DNA of 64,000 nucleotides. It comes from Planktothricoides raciborskii GIHE-MW2. Lineage in GTDB: Bacteria; Cyanobacteriota; Cyanobacteriia; Cyanobacteriales; Laspinemataceae. This document shows, one piece after another, positions 1 to 7,887 of this stretch. The notes under the pieces were generated by a model. The model had not been told where the DNA came from and ran no database searches. It worked only from the letters and a program-made list of their open reading frames with translations. Both the position numbers and the translations under genes were made by a program. Where the stretch lies: the NCBI RefSeq assembly GCF_040564635.1, contig NZ_CP159837.1, forward strand, positions 5,753,001 through 5,817,000, given 5' to 3'. The first letter of the stretch is position 1, and every line of letters begins with the position of its first letter.

Positions 1-11
1 AAAATTCTAAT

Positions 12-46
12 AAGCCTCCCTTGGGAAGGGGGGTTGGGGGGATCGA
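12..46. repeat. C/G-rich dispersed hairpin downstream of the SLBB exporter gene
   Basis: An 8-bp stem with one G-T wobble (15-22 with 26-33, loop GGG) is followed on the plus strand by a G-rich tail. The reverse complement begins GATCCCCCCAACCCCCCTT and ends in GGCTT, and the same element family recurs at 45987-46022. For the minus-strand gene ending at 70 it lies where a transcription terminator would be, but the T tract after it is weak. Best read as a dispersed repeat that may help end transcription. Confidence 0.45.
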
Positions 47-69
47 TTCGGATTTTTGCAAGAGGTCTA

Positions 70-2361
70 TTAATTAGAACCGGGTCCAAAGAGAGCATCA
101 GCGCTATCCCGTAACTGATCAAAAAATAGCAAAAAGCCAAGAACATCGCGAAAAGGCTGGGTAAACGTATTCAGTGAATAGGTCAACTTGGTTAGGAGAT
201 TTCGCCCAATCACCACCACATCATTATTTTGTAAAGGGATATTCTGGGAGTTATCACCTTCAAGTAATTTTTTGACATCCACTTTTCGGGTGACAGCACG
301 TCCTTGTTCTGGGTCAAAGCGAATCACGGCAATGTCTCTTAAATCTGCTTGACTGAGAGGAATGGTGTTGAGAATATCCGAAAAGGTACTGCCATTGCGT
401 AGGGTAATTAAATTTGCCCCTTGTCCAGGATAACTTAAAATTCGGACAGTCATTTCCGGGTTGGCCAAGGTGGAACGAGCGATAAGCAAGCGGTCATAAT
501 CTTGATCGGTGCCTGGTTCAATTTTCGGCACATACACTACATCTCCATTTCCTAGGCGTAAAGAAGGTAATTCTGCCCCGGTTTGTAAAGGAGTAAATAG
601 GTCTACGATTTCTTCACTAACGGTGCCATTGCCAATTAATCGGCGCACCCGAACGGATCGCAAGTCCGCTTCACTGGTGGTGCCACCGGCAATCAGTAAA
701 GCATTGGGCAGGGGACGGGGAGCCGGATCCAGAAGATGAAATCCCGGTTGAGCTACTTCTCCGAGTACCGTAATTTGCACAGGTTGCTGGGCGGCTAAGT
801 TGGATTGACCGACGATATTATGATCATAATCTTGATCATCGCCTAATGGTCGTTTGGGGACAAATACTACATCCCCATTGCTCAAGGGAATGGAAGGAAG
901 TTCTTCCCCATTCATTAAAGGAGTGAATAAATCAACGGTTTCTTCACTGATGGTGCCATCTGCGAGTAAGCGACGCACTTGAATATTTTTCAAATCTGCG
1001 GTTGGACTGGCTCCCCCAGCGATTAATAAGGCATCTGGTAAGGGGCGAAGGGATGCCGGGAGTATATGATAACCCGGTTGGGTGACTTCGCCGACAATGG
1101 TAATTTGTACAGGTTGTTGGGCGGAAATATTAGAGCGACGAGCCAAATTATTGTCATAATCTGGATCTGCTAATGGCAGTTTGGGAATAATCACTATATC
1201 CCCATTATTTAAGGGAAAGTCTGGCAAGGTTTGGCCGTTGGTTTGTAAGGCATTATAAATGTCTAAGAAAATCGGTTCGGTTAAAGTGCCATCATCTTGT
1301 AACCGACGCACGATGACGCAGCGGAGGTCGGCGGCAGGAGTGGCTCCCCCGGCAATGAGTAAGGCATCGGCTAAGGGACGAATGGAGGGGGGGAGGATAT
1401 AGAATCCCGGTTGAGCGACTTCTCCCAGTACGGTAATTTCTACGGCAGACGGGGGGGCTACTAGGTTGGAGCGGCTGATGAGGCTGCGGTTATACTGTCG
1501 GTCTTCCAGGGATTCCCGTTTGGGGACAACGATCGCATCTCCATCTTCTAGGGGGATATCGGGAATTGGTTGTCCTTGGGTTAAAGGGGTTAACAAGTTA
1601 ACTTCTTGTTCTCTGAGGATGCCATCGTTTTCTGTCCAACGTAAACGCACCTGCCGTAAGTCGGCATTGGCGGTGGTGCCTCCGGCAGTGGCTAATAGGG
1701 TGGCGAGGGTGGCTCCGGTTGGGGTGACGGGATAGAATCCTGGTCGGGCAACTTCTCCAGTGATGGTGACGTTAATGGGTCTTGGCACCAGCAGTTGCAG
1801 GCTGACGATGGGATTGACGAGATATTGATTTAATTGAGCCTGGATTTTTTGTTGGGCTTGGGCAGGAGTGAGTTTTTCTAGAGAAATTGCCCCGATCAGG
1901 GGCAGTACGATACTGCCTTCTGGGTTGATCGCGGTTTGCAGGCTGAGTTCGTTAAAGGGTTGCACTTCTATGTAGATTTGATCCCCAGGACCGAGGCGAT
2001 AACGTCCTAGTCGGTTGGCGCGATCGCGCCTCGTCTGCCGTGGTACTTCGGCGGGGGGTGTAGGGAGTGGCGAAGTGTTTGGTAAGTCAGGTTCGGCAAC
2101 AGGAGAGACGGGGATGCGGCTACCCGGAGAATTTAGGCTGGGAATTGGGCTGGGAATTAGACTGGGAATATTTCCGCCATTGGCTGTCCCGTTGGCTGTC
2201 GGAGGGACTGGGTTCGATGAAATACCGGCACGAGTTGGTAGTTGACAGATATTCGTGGCGGCCAAAACTTGGGCGGGTCTGGCGAATATAGAAAATGGCC
2301 ACTGAATGACTCCTAAACAAACCAAAAGCAGGATGTTGAGGGTTGAGTGTTGACTGTTCAT
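70..2361 (-). CDS. Wza-like polysaccharide export protein with four SLBB domains
   Basis: Outer-membrane polysaccharide export family (Poly_export plus SLBB), expected to form a periplasmic/outer-membrane channel for exopolysaccharide. I place the start at the ATG at 2361, not the upstream one at 2421, because a signal peptide follows at once (MNSQHSTLN, then a hydrophobic LLLVCLGVIQWPF stretch and a cleavage-like AAT). After a Pro/Ser-rich linker comes the Poly_export domain (about residues 115-190, starting RLGPGDQIYIEV). Four tandem SLBB units of about 105 residues follow, each with GEVxxPGF/Y and an (A)GG(A/T) turn. A fifth, degenerate unit begins MTVRILSYPG. Wza-type proteins usually have fewer SLBB domains. 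The gene sits 68 bp after the exosortase-partner gene on the same strand, linking it to the surface-export block. Family confident; exact polymer unknown. Confidence 0.88.
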   Translation of the reverse strand: MNSQHSTLNILLLVCLGVIQWPFSIFARPAQVLAATNICQLPTRAGISSNPVPPTANGTANGGNIPSLIPSPIPSLNSPGSRIPVSPVAEPDLPNTSPLPTPPAEVPRQTRRDRANRLGRYRLGPGDQIYIEVQPFNELSLQTAINPEGSIVLPLIGAISLEKLTPAQAQQKIQAQLNQYLVNPIVSLQLLVPRPINVTITGEVARPGFYPVTPTGATLATLLATAGGTTANADLRQVRLRWTENDGILREQEVNLLTPLTQGQPIPDIPLEDGDAIVVPKRESLEDRQYNRSLISRSNLVAPPSAVEITVLGEVAQPGFYILPPSIRPLADALLIAGGATPAADLRCVIVRRLQDDGTLTEPIFLDIYNALQTNGQTLPDFPLNNGDIVIIPKLPLADPDYDNNLARRSNISAQQPVQITIVGEVTQPGYHILPASLRPLPDALLIAGGASPTADLKNIQVRRLLADGTISEETVDLFTPLMNGEELPSIPLSNGDVVFVPKRPLGDDQDYDHNIVGQSNLAAQQPVQITVLGEVAQPGFHLLDPAPRPLPNALLIAGGTTSEADLRSVRVRRLIGNGTVSEEIVDLFTPLQTGAELPSLRLGNGDVVYVPKIEPGTDQDYDRLLIARSTLANPEMTVRILSYPGQGANLITLRNGSTFSDILNTIPLSQADLRDIAVIRFDPEQGRAVTRKVDVKKLLEGDNSQNIPLQNNDVVVIGRNLLTKLTYSLNTFTQPFRDVLGFLLFFDQLRDSADALFGPGSN

Positions 2362-2429
2362 GGTTGGGTAGGGATTCTTTGACGGTTGACGGCTAAGGGC
2401 GAAGCATATAGCCTGCGGCATTGCTTCGC

Positions 2430-3212
2430 TTACCGTGCAGATATATTGTTAAACGCTTCTGCCATTAAGGTCGCTTGAACGGTTTTGGCAAGAGATTCGA
2501 TGAGGGGTCGGGCTTTTTCAATGTCACCGTAAGGTTCAATGGGCATGATGATACATACGGCTACCCAAGGTTCCCGTTTGCCAGAGATTTGGTAGAGGCG
2601 ATCGCGCCAAAACCAACGGCTCGCTTTGGGATGTCCTCCATCAGGGAAGGCATACCATTGCATGATGGCGTAGGTTTGCTGCCTGGTGACACCCCGGAAA
2701 TAGCGGGCTTCAACTAATGCTAATTTTTGTTTTAGATCCCCGTTTTCTGGCTTTAGAGCCCCTTTTAGATCCCCGGTTTCTGGTTTTAGATCCCCGGTTT
2801 CTTCAAGAAACCGGGGATCTGTGCCCGGTATTTCCACGGTAAATTCAGACCAGGTTTCAGAGTCAGATTTCCATCGCCAATATCCATTAATATCCATCCA
2901 TTCAACTTGGGGTTGTTCCGTCGATCCCCGTTGCGATCGCAGGAGCAATAATGCCATCTGATTGTTTTGGTTGAGTTCATGGAGTAACCATTTCCGCCCC
3001 CCGGCTTCGATTGTCACTTTGTTTACGGTTTCCCATCCAGCCACTTGAATGCCATTACTTTGTAATTCTTGTAGTTTTTTCAGCCCTGGAACTGGGGGGG
3101 GTTCTTTCCAAGGCTTGATACCCTGGAGATAGCTGGGTATGTTTGCTCCTCCCAATAGTAATAGCAGGAGCAACAGTAATAATATTCTCATTAGTGAAGA
3201 TTGCTTTAACAC
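2430..3212 (-). CDS. Cyanoexosortase A system-associated protein (EpsI-like)
   Basis: A 260-residue protein with an N-terminal membrane segment rich in leucine (residues 8-21) and an EpsI-like globular domain. In cyanobacteria this type of protein is encoded beside cyanoexosortase A, as here, and is thought to act with it on PEP-CTERM substrates or associated polysaccharide. It lies just after the exosortase gene (gap 134 bp) on the same strand. Oddity: residues about 130-160 read ETGDLKPETGDLK and similar, a run created by in-frame copies of a dispersed palindrome (see 2731-2820), so this loop is probably a recent, tolerated insertion. Assignment rests on context and overall pattern; no catalytic residues are expected. 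Confidence 0.72.
   Translation of the reverse strand: MLKQSSLMRILLLLLLLLLLGGANIPSYLQGIKPWKEPPPVPGLKKLQELQSNGIQVAGWETVNKVTIEAGGRKWLLHELNQNNQMALLLLRSQRGSTEQPQVEWMDINGYWRWKSDSETWSEFTVEIPGTDPRFLEETGDLKPETGDLKGALKPENGDLKQKLALVEARYFRGVTRQQTYAIMQWYAFPDGGHPKASRWFWRDRLYQISGKREPWVAVCIIMPIEPYGDIEKARPLIESLAKTVQATLMAEAFNNISAR
2731..2820. repeat. Palindromic GATCCCCGGTTTCT repeats inserted in frame in a gene
   Basis: Three to four copies of a unit like GATCCCCGGTTTCTGG follow each other, ending in a perfect hairpin: 16-bp arms at 2788-2803 and 2805-2820 around a single base. The core GAAACCGGG..TTTCT is the same as in many intergenic repeats of this window. Total length keeps the host reading frame and encodes (K)PETGDL-type repeats. 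Confidence 0.85.
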
Positions 3213-3274
3213 TTTAAATATACTTTAAATAGAAAAAAATAGGACTTCATCTAATTCAGGATTATCCACGATTT

Positions 3275-3350
3275 AAAGAAACCGGATTAGAAACCGGGTT
3301 TCTTTAATAAACCCGGTTTCTTGGTTGTTTTATGCTGAAACCCGGTTTAT
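3275..3350. repeat. Cluster of AGAAACCGGGTTTCT-type palindromes
   Basis: Four partial copies in both orientations (AAGAAACCGG, GAAACCGGGTTTC, AAACCCGGTTTCTT, GAAACCCGGTTTA) fill the gap between the exosortase gene and its partner. The last copy overlaps the 3' end of the exosortase gene. Paired copies can fold as hairpins in the minus-strand transcript. Confidence 0.85.
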
Positions 3351-4231
3351 GACTCGTGAGGTGGCACCGTTAAATGGTCAGCGATGTTTTCTATGCCAAT
3401 CAGCAGGGGAATTAACAAACCTAACATACATGCTGAGTATAAATCTCCGCCCCAACTTTCATGTAACCAATGAAAAAGATGATCCCGTTCTGTGCCATAA
3501 AAAAATGTCAGTAACGTATTTCTAATAATATTACCCAGTACACTCAAAATCACTGTACTGAATAAAAATAGATTTATTTTGAATCGGGAGGATAAGTCAT
3601 CTCTCCAGTATAGTAACATTAACGCTACATATAAACTCGTTAGTAACATTTTTAAGCCAGAACAATGGGGGGCTACTTCGACTACGGCATCATTGACATA
3701 TAAATAAATATTTTCCACTCTAACATTTATGCTAAATTGAAGTAAAATAAACCCAGCGATCGCGGCAATAAATGCTTGCAATGGAATAATATAAGGAGAG
3801 ATTAAGTAGGGAATTTGGTTAGGAGTGGCAAGGCAAACCAGCAACAGGGGAAATCCTTGCATTTTTAATCCATCGATTCCTTTTAACCATAAACAAATTC
3901 CCGCTAAAACTATCGGCAAGGATAAATTTACTAAGTCTGGTAAAGTGCTGAGATAAAATACCGCTGCTAAACCAAGTAAAAATCCACCTATGGGATGAGT
4001 TTTTTCAGGCAATTTGAGCCATTTTTGGCGATCGCCCCAAGCAATATAGGCAGCAAAAGGCAGGCCAATTAAGCCGTGGCTAAAATATTCGTGCTCAATA
4101 CTAATACTTTTATTTAACCATCCGTCATACCAATACATGACTAAAGGCGCGTAAATTATCGTTAATAATCCGATAACGATCCAGCCGGAATATTGCTGAA
4201 TTAAACTAGATTTTTTTTCCAGAATTTGCAT
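3347..4231 (-). CDS. crtA: Cyanoexosortase A, membrane transpeptidase-like enzyme
   Basis: An integral membrane protein of 294 residues with about eight hydrophobic segments. The exosortase catalytic triad is visible: Cys in APHCSGLKML, Arg in NIIRNTLL and His in FHWLHESWGG, in the family order and spacing. Exosortases process C-terminal PEP-CTERM tails of exported proteins at the membrane; the cyanobacterial A type travels with the partner protein encoded at 2430-3212. I see no PEP-CTERM substrate in this window, so targets must lie elsewhere. The symbol crtA follows the cyanoexosortase family name and should not be confused with carotenoid genes. The C-terminus ends in a repeat-derived stretch at 3347-3360. 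Confidence 0.88.
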   Translation of the reverse strand: MQILEKKSSLIQQYSGWIVIGLLTIIYAPLVMYWYDGWLNKSISIEHEYFSHGLIGLPFAAYIAWGDRQKWLKLPEKTHPIGGFLLGLAAVFYLSTLPDLVNLSLPIVLAGICLWLKGIDGLKMQGFPLLLVCLATPNQIPYLISPYIIPLQAFIAAIAGFILLQFSINVRVENIYLYVNDAVVEVAPHCSGLKMLLTSLYVALMLLYWRDDLSSRFKINLFLFSTVILSVLGNIIRNTLLTFFYGTERDHLFHWLHESWGGDLYSACMLGLLIPLLIGIENIADHLTVPPHES

Positions 4232-4261
4232 GGCTAAAATTTGCGTAAAATTTGCGTAATT

Positions 4262-4347
4262 TTAGAAACCGGGTTAGAAACCGGGTTTCGCCAAAGTTAC
4301 CCGGTTTCTTGTTTGGTGGCAAAACTTATGCCAGAAACCCGGTTTCT
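4262..4347. repeat. Cluster of AGAAACCGGGTTTCT-type palindromes
   Basis: Five direct and inverted copies lie between the aminotransferase gene and the exosortase gene, for example TTAGAAACCGGGTTTCG near 4276 and AGAAACCCGGTTTCTTG near 4331. Copies in opposite orientation can pair, so the block could end or buffer minus-strand transcription. Confidence 0.85.
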
Positions 4348-4356
4348 TGTTTTAGA

Positions 4357-5496
4357 TTAGATCAAAGCTGATTCAATGGCGGTGACAACTTGCTGAATAT
4401 GCCTTTCGTTGATGCCCGGATACATTGGTAATGACAAAATTTCCTCGCAGAGCATTTCTGCGTGGGGAAAGTCACCCTGATGATAACCTAAATTTTGATA
4501 GCCCGGTTGTAGATGACAGGGAATAGGATAATGAATTCCCGTTTGAATCCCTTGATGATTGAGTATATTTTGTAAAGTATTGCGGTCAATGGGACAATCT
4601 TCGGTGACTTGGATCACATAGAGGTGATATACATGGCCGGTATTGCTTTGATTTTGAATGGGTCGAATGCCTTGGCTTTGCAGGGGTGCTAATGCGGCGT
4701 CATATTGTTTACCGGCATGGTTACGCCATTGGTTCCATTGGGCAAGATGGGGCAGTTTTGTTTTGAGAATGGCGGCTTGTAAGGTGTCTAGACGGCTGTT
4801 GGTGCCCACTTCGGTATGTAAGTATTTTTTGGGGGCGCCATAATTCCGCAAGGTTCGCATTTTTTGGGCGACTTCGGGGTCGGAGGTGACGACGATGCCC
4901 CCATCTCCGAAGGCGCCGAGGTTTTTGCTGGGGTAGAAGCTGAAAGCGGCTGCCATACCGATTGAACCTGCCCGATCGCCTTCTTTTTCCGCTAGGTGGG
5001 CTTGGGCACAGTCTTCGAGGATAATCAGGTGATATTTTTCCGCCAGATATCTGAGTTTTTGCGGCGAAACCATTTGACCGTATAAATGGACGGGAACGAT
5101 CGCACGGGTTTTCGGGGTAATGGCTTTTTCCGCTGCTTCCAGATCGATTAAAGCCGTCCAGCGATCGCAGTCTACCAACACCGGAATTGCCCCAGCCCTT
5201 TCCACCCCAATTAAGGTAGCAATGAAGGTATTCGCGGGTAACATTACTTCATCCCCTGGTTGGATGCCACAAGCTTTTAGTCCCAAGGCGATCGCGTCGG
5301 TGCCACAGGCGACACCAATGCCATAGTTTACTCCACAAGCGGCGGCAAAATCAGACTCAAATTCTGTGACCGCTTGCCCCAAAATGAAATCCCCTTGGTG
5401 CAGTACAGAGGCGATCGCTTTTTCTAAGTCTGTTTGAATGGGCTGATGAATAATTTGCAGGTCAACGAAGGGGACTTTAACGGTAGGGCTAGACAT
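4357..5496 (-). CDS. DegT/DnrJ/EryC1/StrS family sugar aminotransferase
   Basis: A 379-residue PLP-dependent enzyme of fold type I, full length for the family. It would transfer an amino group from glutamate or glutamine to a nucleotide-linked keto-sugar. Visible marks are the N-terminal VPFVDLQ start, the GVACGTDAI phosphate-binding loop, LILEDCAQAHLAE with the PLP-contacting Asp, and FSFYPSKNLGAFGDGG with the Schiff-base Lys near residue 187. The C-terminal GIHYPIPCHLQPGYQ motif is typical. It lies upstream of the exosortase/exporter genes on the same strand, so it plausibly makes an aminosugar for the exported polymer or a surface glycan. The exact sugar cannot be read from sequence. Confidence 0.9.
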   Translation of the reverse strand: MSSPTVKVPFVDLQIIHQPIQTDLEKAIASVLHQGDFILGQAVTEFESDFAAACGVNYGIGVACGTDAIALGLKACGIQPGDEVMLPANTFIATLIGVERAGAIPVLVDCDRWTALIDLEAAEKAITPKTRAIVPVHLYGQMVSPQKLRYLAEKYHLIILEDCAQAHLAEKEGDRAGSIGMAAAFSFYPSKNLGAFGDGGIVVTSDPEVAQKMRTLRNYGAPKKYLHTEVGTNSRLDTLQAAILKTKLPHLAQWNQWRNHAGKQYDAALAPLQSQGIRPIQNQSNTGHVYHLYVIQVTEDCPIDRNTLQNILNHQGIQTGIHYPIPCHLQPGYQNLGYHQGDFPHAEMLCEEILSLPMYPGINERHIQQVVTAIESALI

Positions 5497-5582
5497 AAGT
5501 GCTGATTTAAAACAATTTTTGCCATTGATAGCGGGCGCAAGCCGAAGCGCCCCTACTATTGTTATGCACGATGTTTCCGCCG

Positions 5583-5748
5583 ATCCGCCACTGTTAGGGG
5601 AGTGTGGGGAGTGTGGGGAGTGTGGGGAGTGTGGGGGGTGTGGGGGGTGTGGGGAGTGTGGGAAGGAAATTTCCCCTCTTCCCCCTCTTCCCCCTCTTCC
5701 CTCTCTTCCCTCTCTTCCCCCTACACCCTACACCCTACACCCCCCAGT
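5583..5748. repeat. Composite minisatellite: GGGGAGTGT, CCCCTCTT and CCCTACA arrays
   Basis: Three different short tandem arrays abut: about seven copies of a 9-bp GGGGAGTGT unit (5597-5662), then an 8/9-bp C/T unit like CCCCTCTTC (5672-5720), then the 7-bp CCCTACA array (5720-5745). Purine- and pyrimidine-rich halves are partly complementary. The open reading frame through it is a by-product of the repeats. Confidence 0.85.
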
Positions 5749-5750
5749 AA

Positions 5751-6233
5751 TCAAAGCTTATAGCCGATTTGTCGCAGAAAATCTTTGCGGTGCTTCACGT
5801 CTTCTGGGGTTTCTACGCCTTTGGGAGAAAAGCCATCGATGACGCCGAGAATTCCTCGTCCTTGTGCGGTTTCCGCCAAAATCACTTCTACGGGGTTAGC
5901 GGTGGCGCAGTAAATTGTGCAGACTTCTTGACATTGTTTGATGGCATTCAAGAAGTTGACCGGAAATGCTTGCTGCATCAGAATGACGAAGCTGTGACCT
6001 GCGGCGATCGCTTGGGCATTTTTGGTGGCGATCGCTTGCAGACGATCATCATTTCCTGTAACCCGAATTAAGCAAGGGCCAGAAGCCTCGCAAAAAGCCA
6101 GACCAAATTTGACTGACCCAGAAATTCCTACCAGAATTTCATGTAAATCTTCCACGGTCTTAATAAAGTGAGAGTGACCAATGATGACATTGGCCCCTTC
6201 GGGAATTTCTACAGCTACGGATTTGAGTTCCAT
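5751..6233 (-). CDS. Adenosine-specific kinase-like protein (DUF355 family)
   Basis: A 160-residue protein of the family named adenosine-specific kinase after a structural study of an archaeal member; the biological role in cyanobacteria is unknown. I choose the ATG at 6233 because GAGG stands 8 bases upstream and the family starts here with MELKSVxVEIPEGANVIIGxSHFIKTVEDLxE; the longer frame to 6356 adds 41 residues with no family likeness. Conserved stretches GLAFCEASGPCLIR, GHSFVILM and GILGVIDG are all present and the length is normal. It diverges from miaE, with 182 bp between the two starts, room for both promoters. Confidence 0.85.
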   Translation of the reverse strand: MELKSVAVEIPEGANVIIGHSHFIKTVEDLHEILVGISGSVKFGLAFCEASGPCLIRVTGNDDRLQAIATKNAQAIAAGHSFVILMQQAFPVNFLNAIKQCQEVCTIYCATANPVEVILAETAQGRGILGVIDGFSPKGVETPEDVKHRKDFLRQIGYKL

Positions 6234-6415
6234 CGTTTTTACCTCGATTTCTTGTAAATTACACAAATATCCGATATTTGGGGCAACCAGCATAACCAGG
6301 GAATAGTTCCCTTTCTGTTGGTTGCCATTCTTTTCACCATTAAAATTGCGATACAATCACAGCTTAGTCAAATTTGCCATCAAAAATTGCCGAGATATAG
6401 CCGGAGTGTTGCCCT

Positions 6416-7015
6416 GTGGTGTCCCCTACTTTGCCGAAAATCAAGTTTCTCAAGCAACCAACTTTGAACGAGTGGGTCGAACAAGCTTTATCTAATCTCG
6501 ATACGATTCTCTTGGATCATTCCCACTGCGAACGGAAAGCGGCAGGAGTTGCCTTAAATTTAATGTTTCGTTATCCGTCGAATACGAAGCTAGTCCGACA
6601 ACTGACCGCGATCGCCCAAGAAGAACTAGAACACTTTGAACAAGTCAACCAAATATTAGAACAACGGGGCATTCCCCTCGGTCCCCTTTCCGCCCCTCCT
6701 TATGCGGCTGGACTCAAAGCGGCAATTCGGCGAGATGAACCCAAAAGATTATTAGATTCTCTGCTGATTTCCGCATTAATTGAAGCCCGCAGTCACGAAC
6801 GTTTGGGATTACTTGGCACCCATTGCCCTGATGCAGATTTGGCGAAATTTTATCGCGGATTAATGGCATCCGAAGCCCGACATTATGGCATTTATTGGGT
6901 ATTAGCCAATACTTATTTTGACCCCACAGAAGTCACCGAAAGGTTAGAAGAATTATCCACCGTGGAAAGTGATTTATTAGCCACATTGCATCCCGAACCT
7001 CGGATACATAGTTAG
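6416..7015 (+). CDS. miaE: tRNA-(ms2io6A)-hydroxylase
   Basis: MiaE hydroxylates 2-methylthio-N6-isopentenyladenosine at position 37 of tRNAs using a carboxylate-bridged di-iron centre. The 199-residue protein has the ferritin-like ligands in order: HSHCERKAAG, AQEELEHFEQV, EARSHERLG and SEARHYGIYW. The start is a GTG at 6416, with a second in-frame GTG at 6419; no good ribosome site distinguishes them. No clear operon partner: the upstream gene diverges, and the next gene downstream is convergent behind repeats. Confidence 0.88.
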   Translation: MVSPTLPKIKFLKQPTLNEWVEQALSNLDTILLDHSHCERKAAGVALNLMFRYPSNTKLVRQLTAIAQEELEHFEQVNQILEQRGIPLGPLSAPPYAAGLKAAIRRDEPKRLLDSLLISALIEARSHERLGLLGTHCPDADLAKFYRGLMASEARHYGIYWVLANTYFDPTEVTERLEELSTVESDLLATLHPEPRIHS

Positions 7016-7352
7016 GTTTAAAGAAACCGGCTTTTGTAAGAAACCCGGTTTCTTGGTTGGTGGCAAATATTTGGGAAAGAAACCCGGTTTCGGGAATTTC
7101 GTTATCTGGTTATTCCGTTATCCGTTTATCCGTTTATCCGTTTATCCGGTTATTCCGTTATTCCGTTATTCGGTTATTCCGTTATTCCGCCGGGGAATCG
7201 TCTTCCCTGGCTAATAGCTAAAGTCGGTTAAAACCGACTGAAATTCGTAATTTTAAATTATATAATTTTAGTCGGATTTATCCGACTTGCGCTATGAGGC
7301 GGGGGTTAAAACCCCCGACGGTTTCTAACCTCTGCCTGTTTCTTGGAGGGAA
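7016..7352. repeat. Repeat-filled spacer between miaE and the receiver gene
   Basis: No gene is seen. Just after miaE lie AGAAACCCGGTTTCT-type palindromes (7021-7092). A degenerate 7/8-bp tandem array of TTATCCG(T) and TTATTCCG units runs about 7100-7188. At about 7209-7322 is a short, diverged relative of the MITE found at 32495-32774: TAAAGTCGGTTAAAACCGACTGAAA on one side, and AGTCGGATTTATCCGACT then CGGGGGTTAAAACCCCCG on the other. Several of these can fold into strong hairpins and may act as terminators for both convergent genes. Confidence 0.75.
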
Positions 7353-7727
7353 TTAACCTAAAACTTCCATTGCTTTTGCCAAAATTTCATCGGGGTCAAA
7401 AGGTTTGGTCATGTAAAGGTCTGCCCCGGCTTCATTGCCTTTTTGTTTATCAAACTCTTGGCCTTTGGCGGTGAGCATAATAATGTAAATATTTGGCATT
7501 CCTAACTCATTTTTCACCTTTTGACAAACTTCAAAACCGTTCATTTTTGGCATCATTACATCAAGAAATACCAAATCAGGCTTTTCCTGTTGAATGATTT
7601 CTAATGCTTCTTCCCCATTGGTGGCTGTTAGCAATTCTACCCCTTCATCCTCCAATTCTTCCAGGGTTTGCGAAATCAAAATTCTGATATGGGGTTCATC
7701 ATCGACAATTAATATCTTTTTAGACAT
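7353..7727 (-). CDS. Single-domain CheY-type response regulator
   Basis: A stand-alone receiver domain of 124 residues. The acidic pocket (DD at 9-10), phospho-acceptor Asp56 in LVFLDVMMP, the signalling Thr in IMLTAKG and the Lys in MTKPFDP are all present, so it should be phosphorylatable. There is no output domain. It lies 160 bp downstream of the 2121-residue kinase gene on the same strand, with palindromic repeats between, so it may take phosphate from that kinase or from the two kinases upstream of it. Confidence 0.93.
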   Translation of the reverse strand: MSKKILIVDDEPHIRILISQTLEELEDEGVELLTATNGEEALEIIQQEKPDLVFLDVMMPKMNGFEVCQKVKNELGMPNIYIIMLTAKGQEFDKQKGNEAGADLYMTKPFDPDEILAKAMEVLG

Positions 7728-7761
7728 AAGAATTTCCTATTTTTTAGATTATTTTTGTTAA

Positions 7762-7886
7762 TAAACCGGGTGATAAACATAAAAAAACCGGGTTTCTATG
7801 TAATTCTTGTACTTCGGCAAAGATTTGGGATAGAAACCCGGTTTCTGGAATACACAAAGATTTGCGAGATAAACCCGGTTTCTGGA
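7762..7886. repeat. Three AGAAACCGGGTTTCT-type palindromes
   Basis: Copies near 7784 (AAAAACCGGGTTTCTA), 7833 (AGAAACCCGGTTTCTGG) and 7870 (ATAAACCCGGTTTCTGG) lie between the giant kinase and the receiver gene. Opposite orientations could pair in RNA and lower expression of the receiver relative to the kinase. Confidence 0.85.
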
Positions 7887-7887
7887 A

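Noticed and set aside
5720-5745. Telomere-like CCCTACA repeats as a chromosome end
   Set aside because: Arrays are short, internal and in both orientations, one within a gene; no sign of a linear end.
5519-5842. Plus-strand frame of 107 residues rich in GECGECGE
   Set aside because: Encoded by minisatellite DNA and overlapping the adenosine-kinase-like gene; no family likeness.
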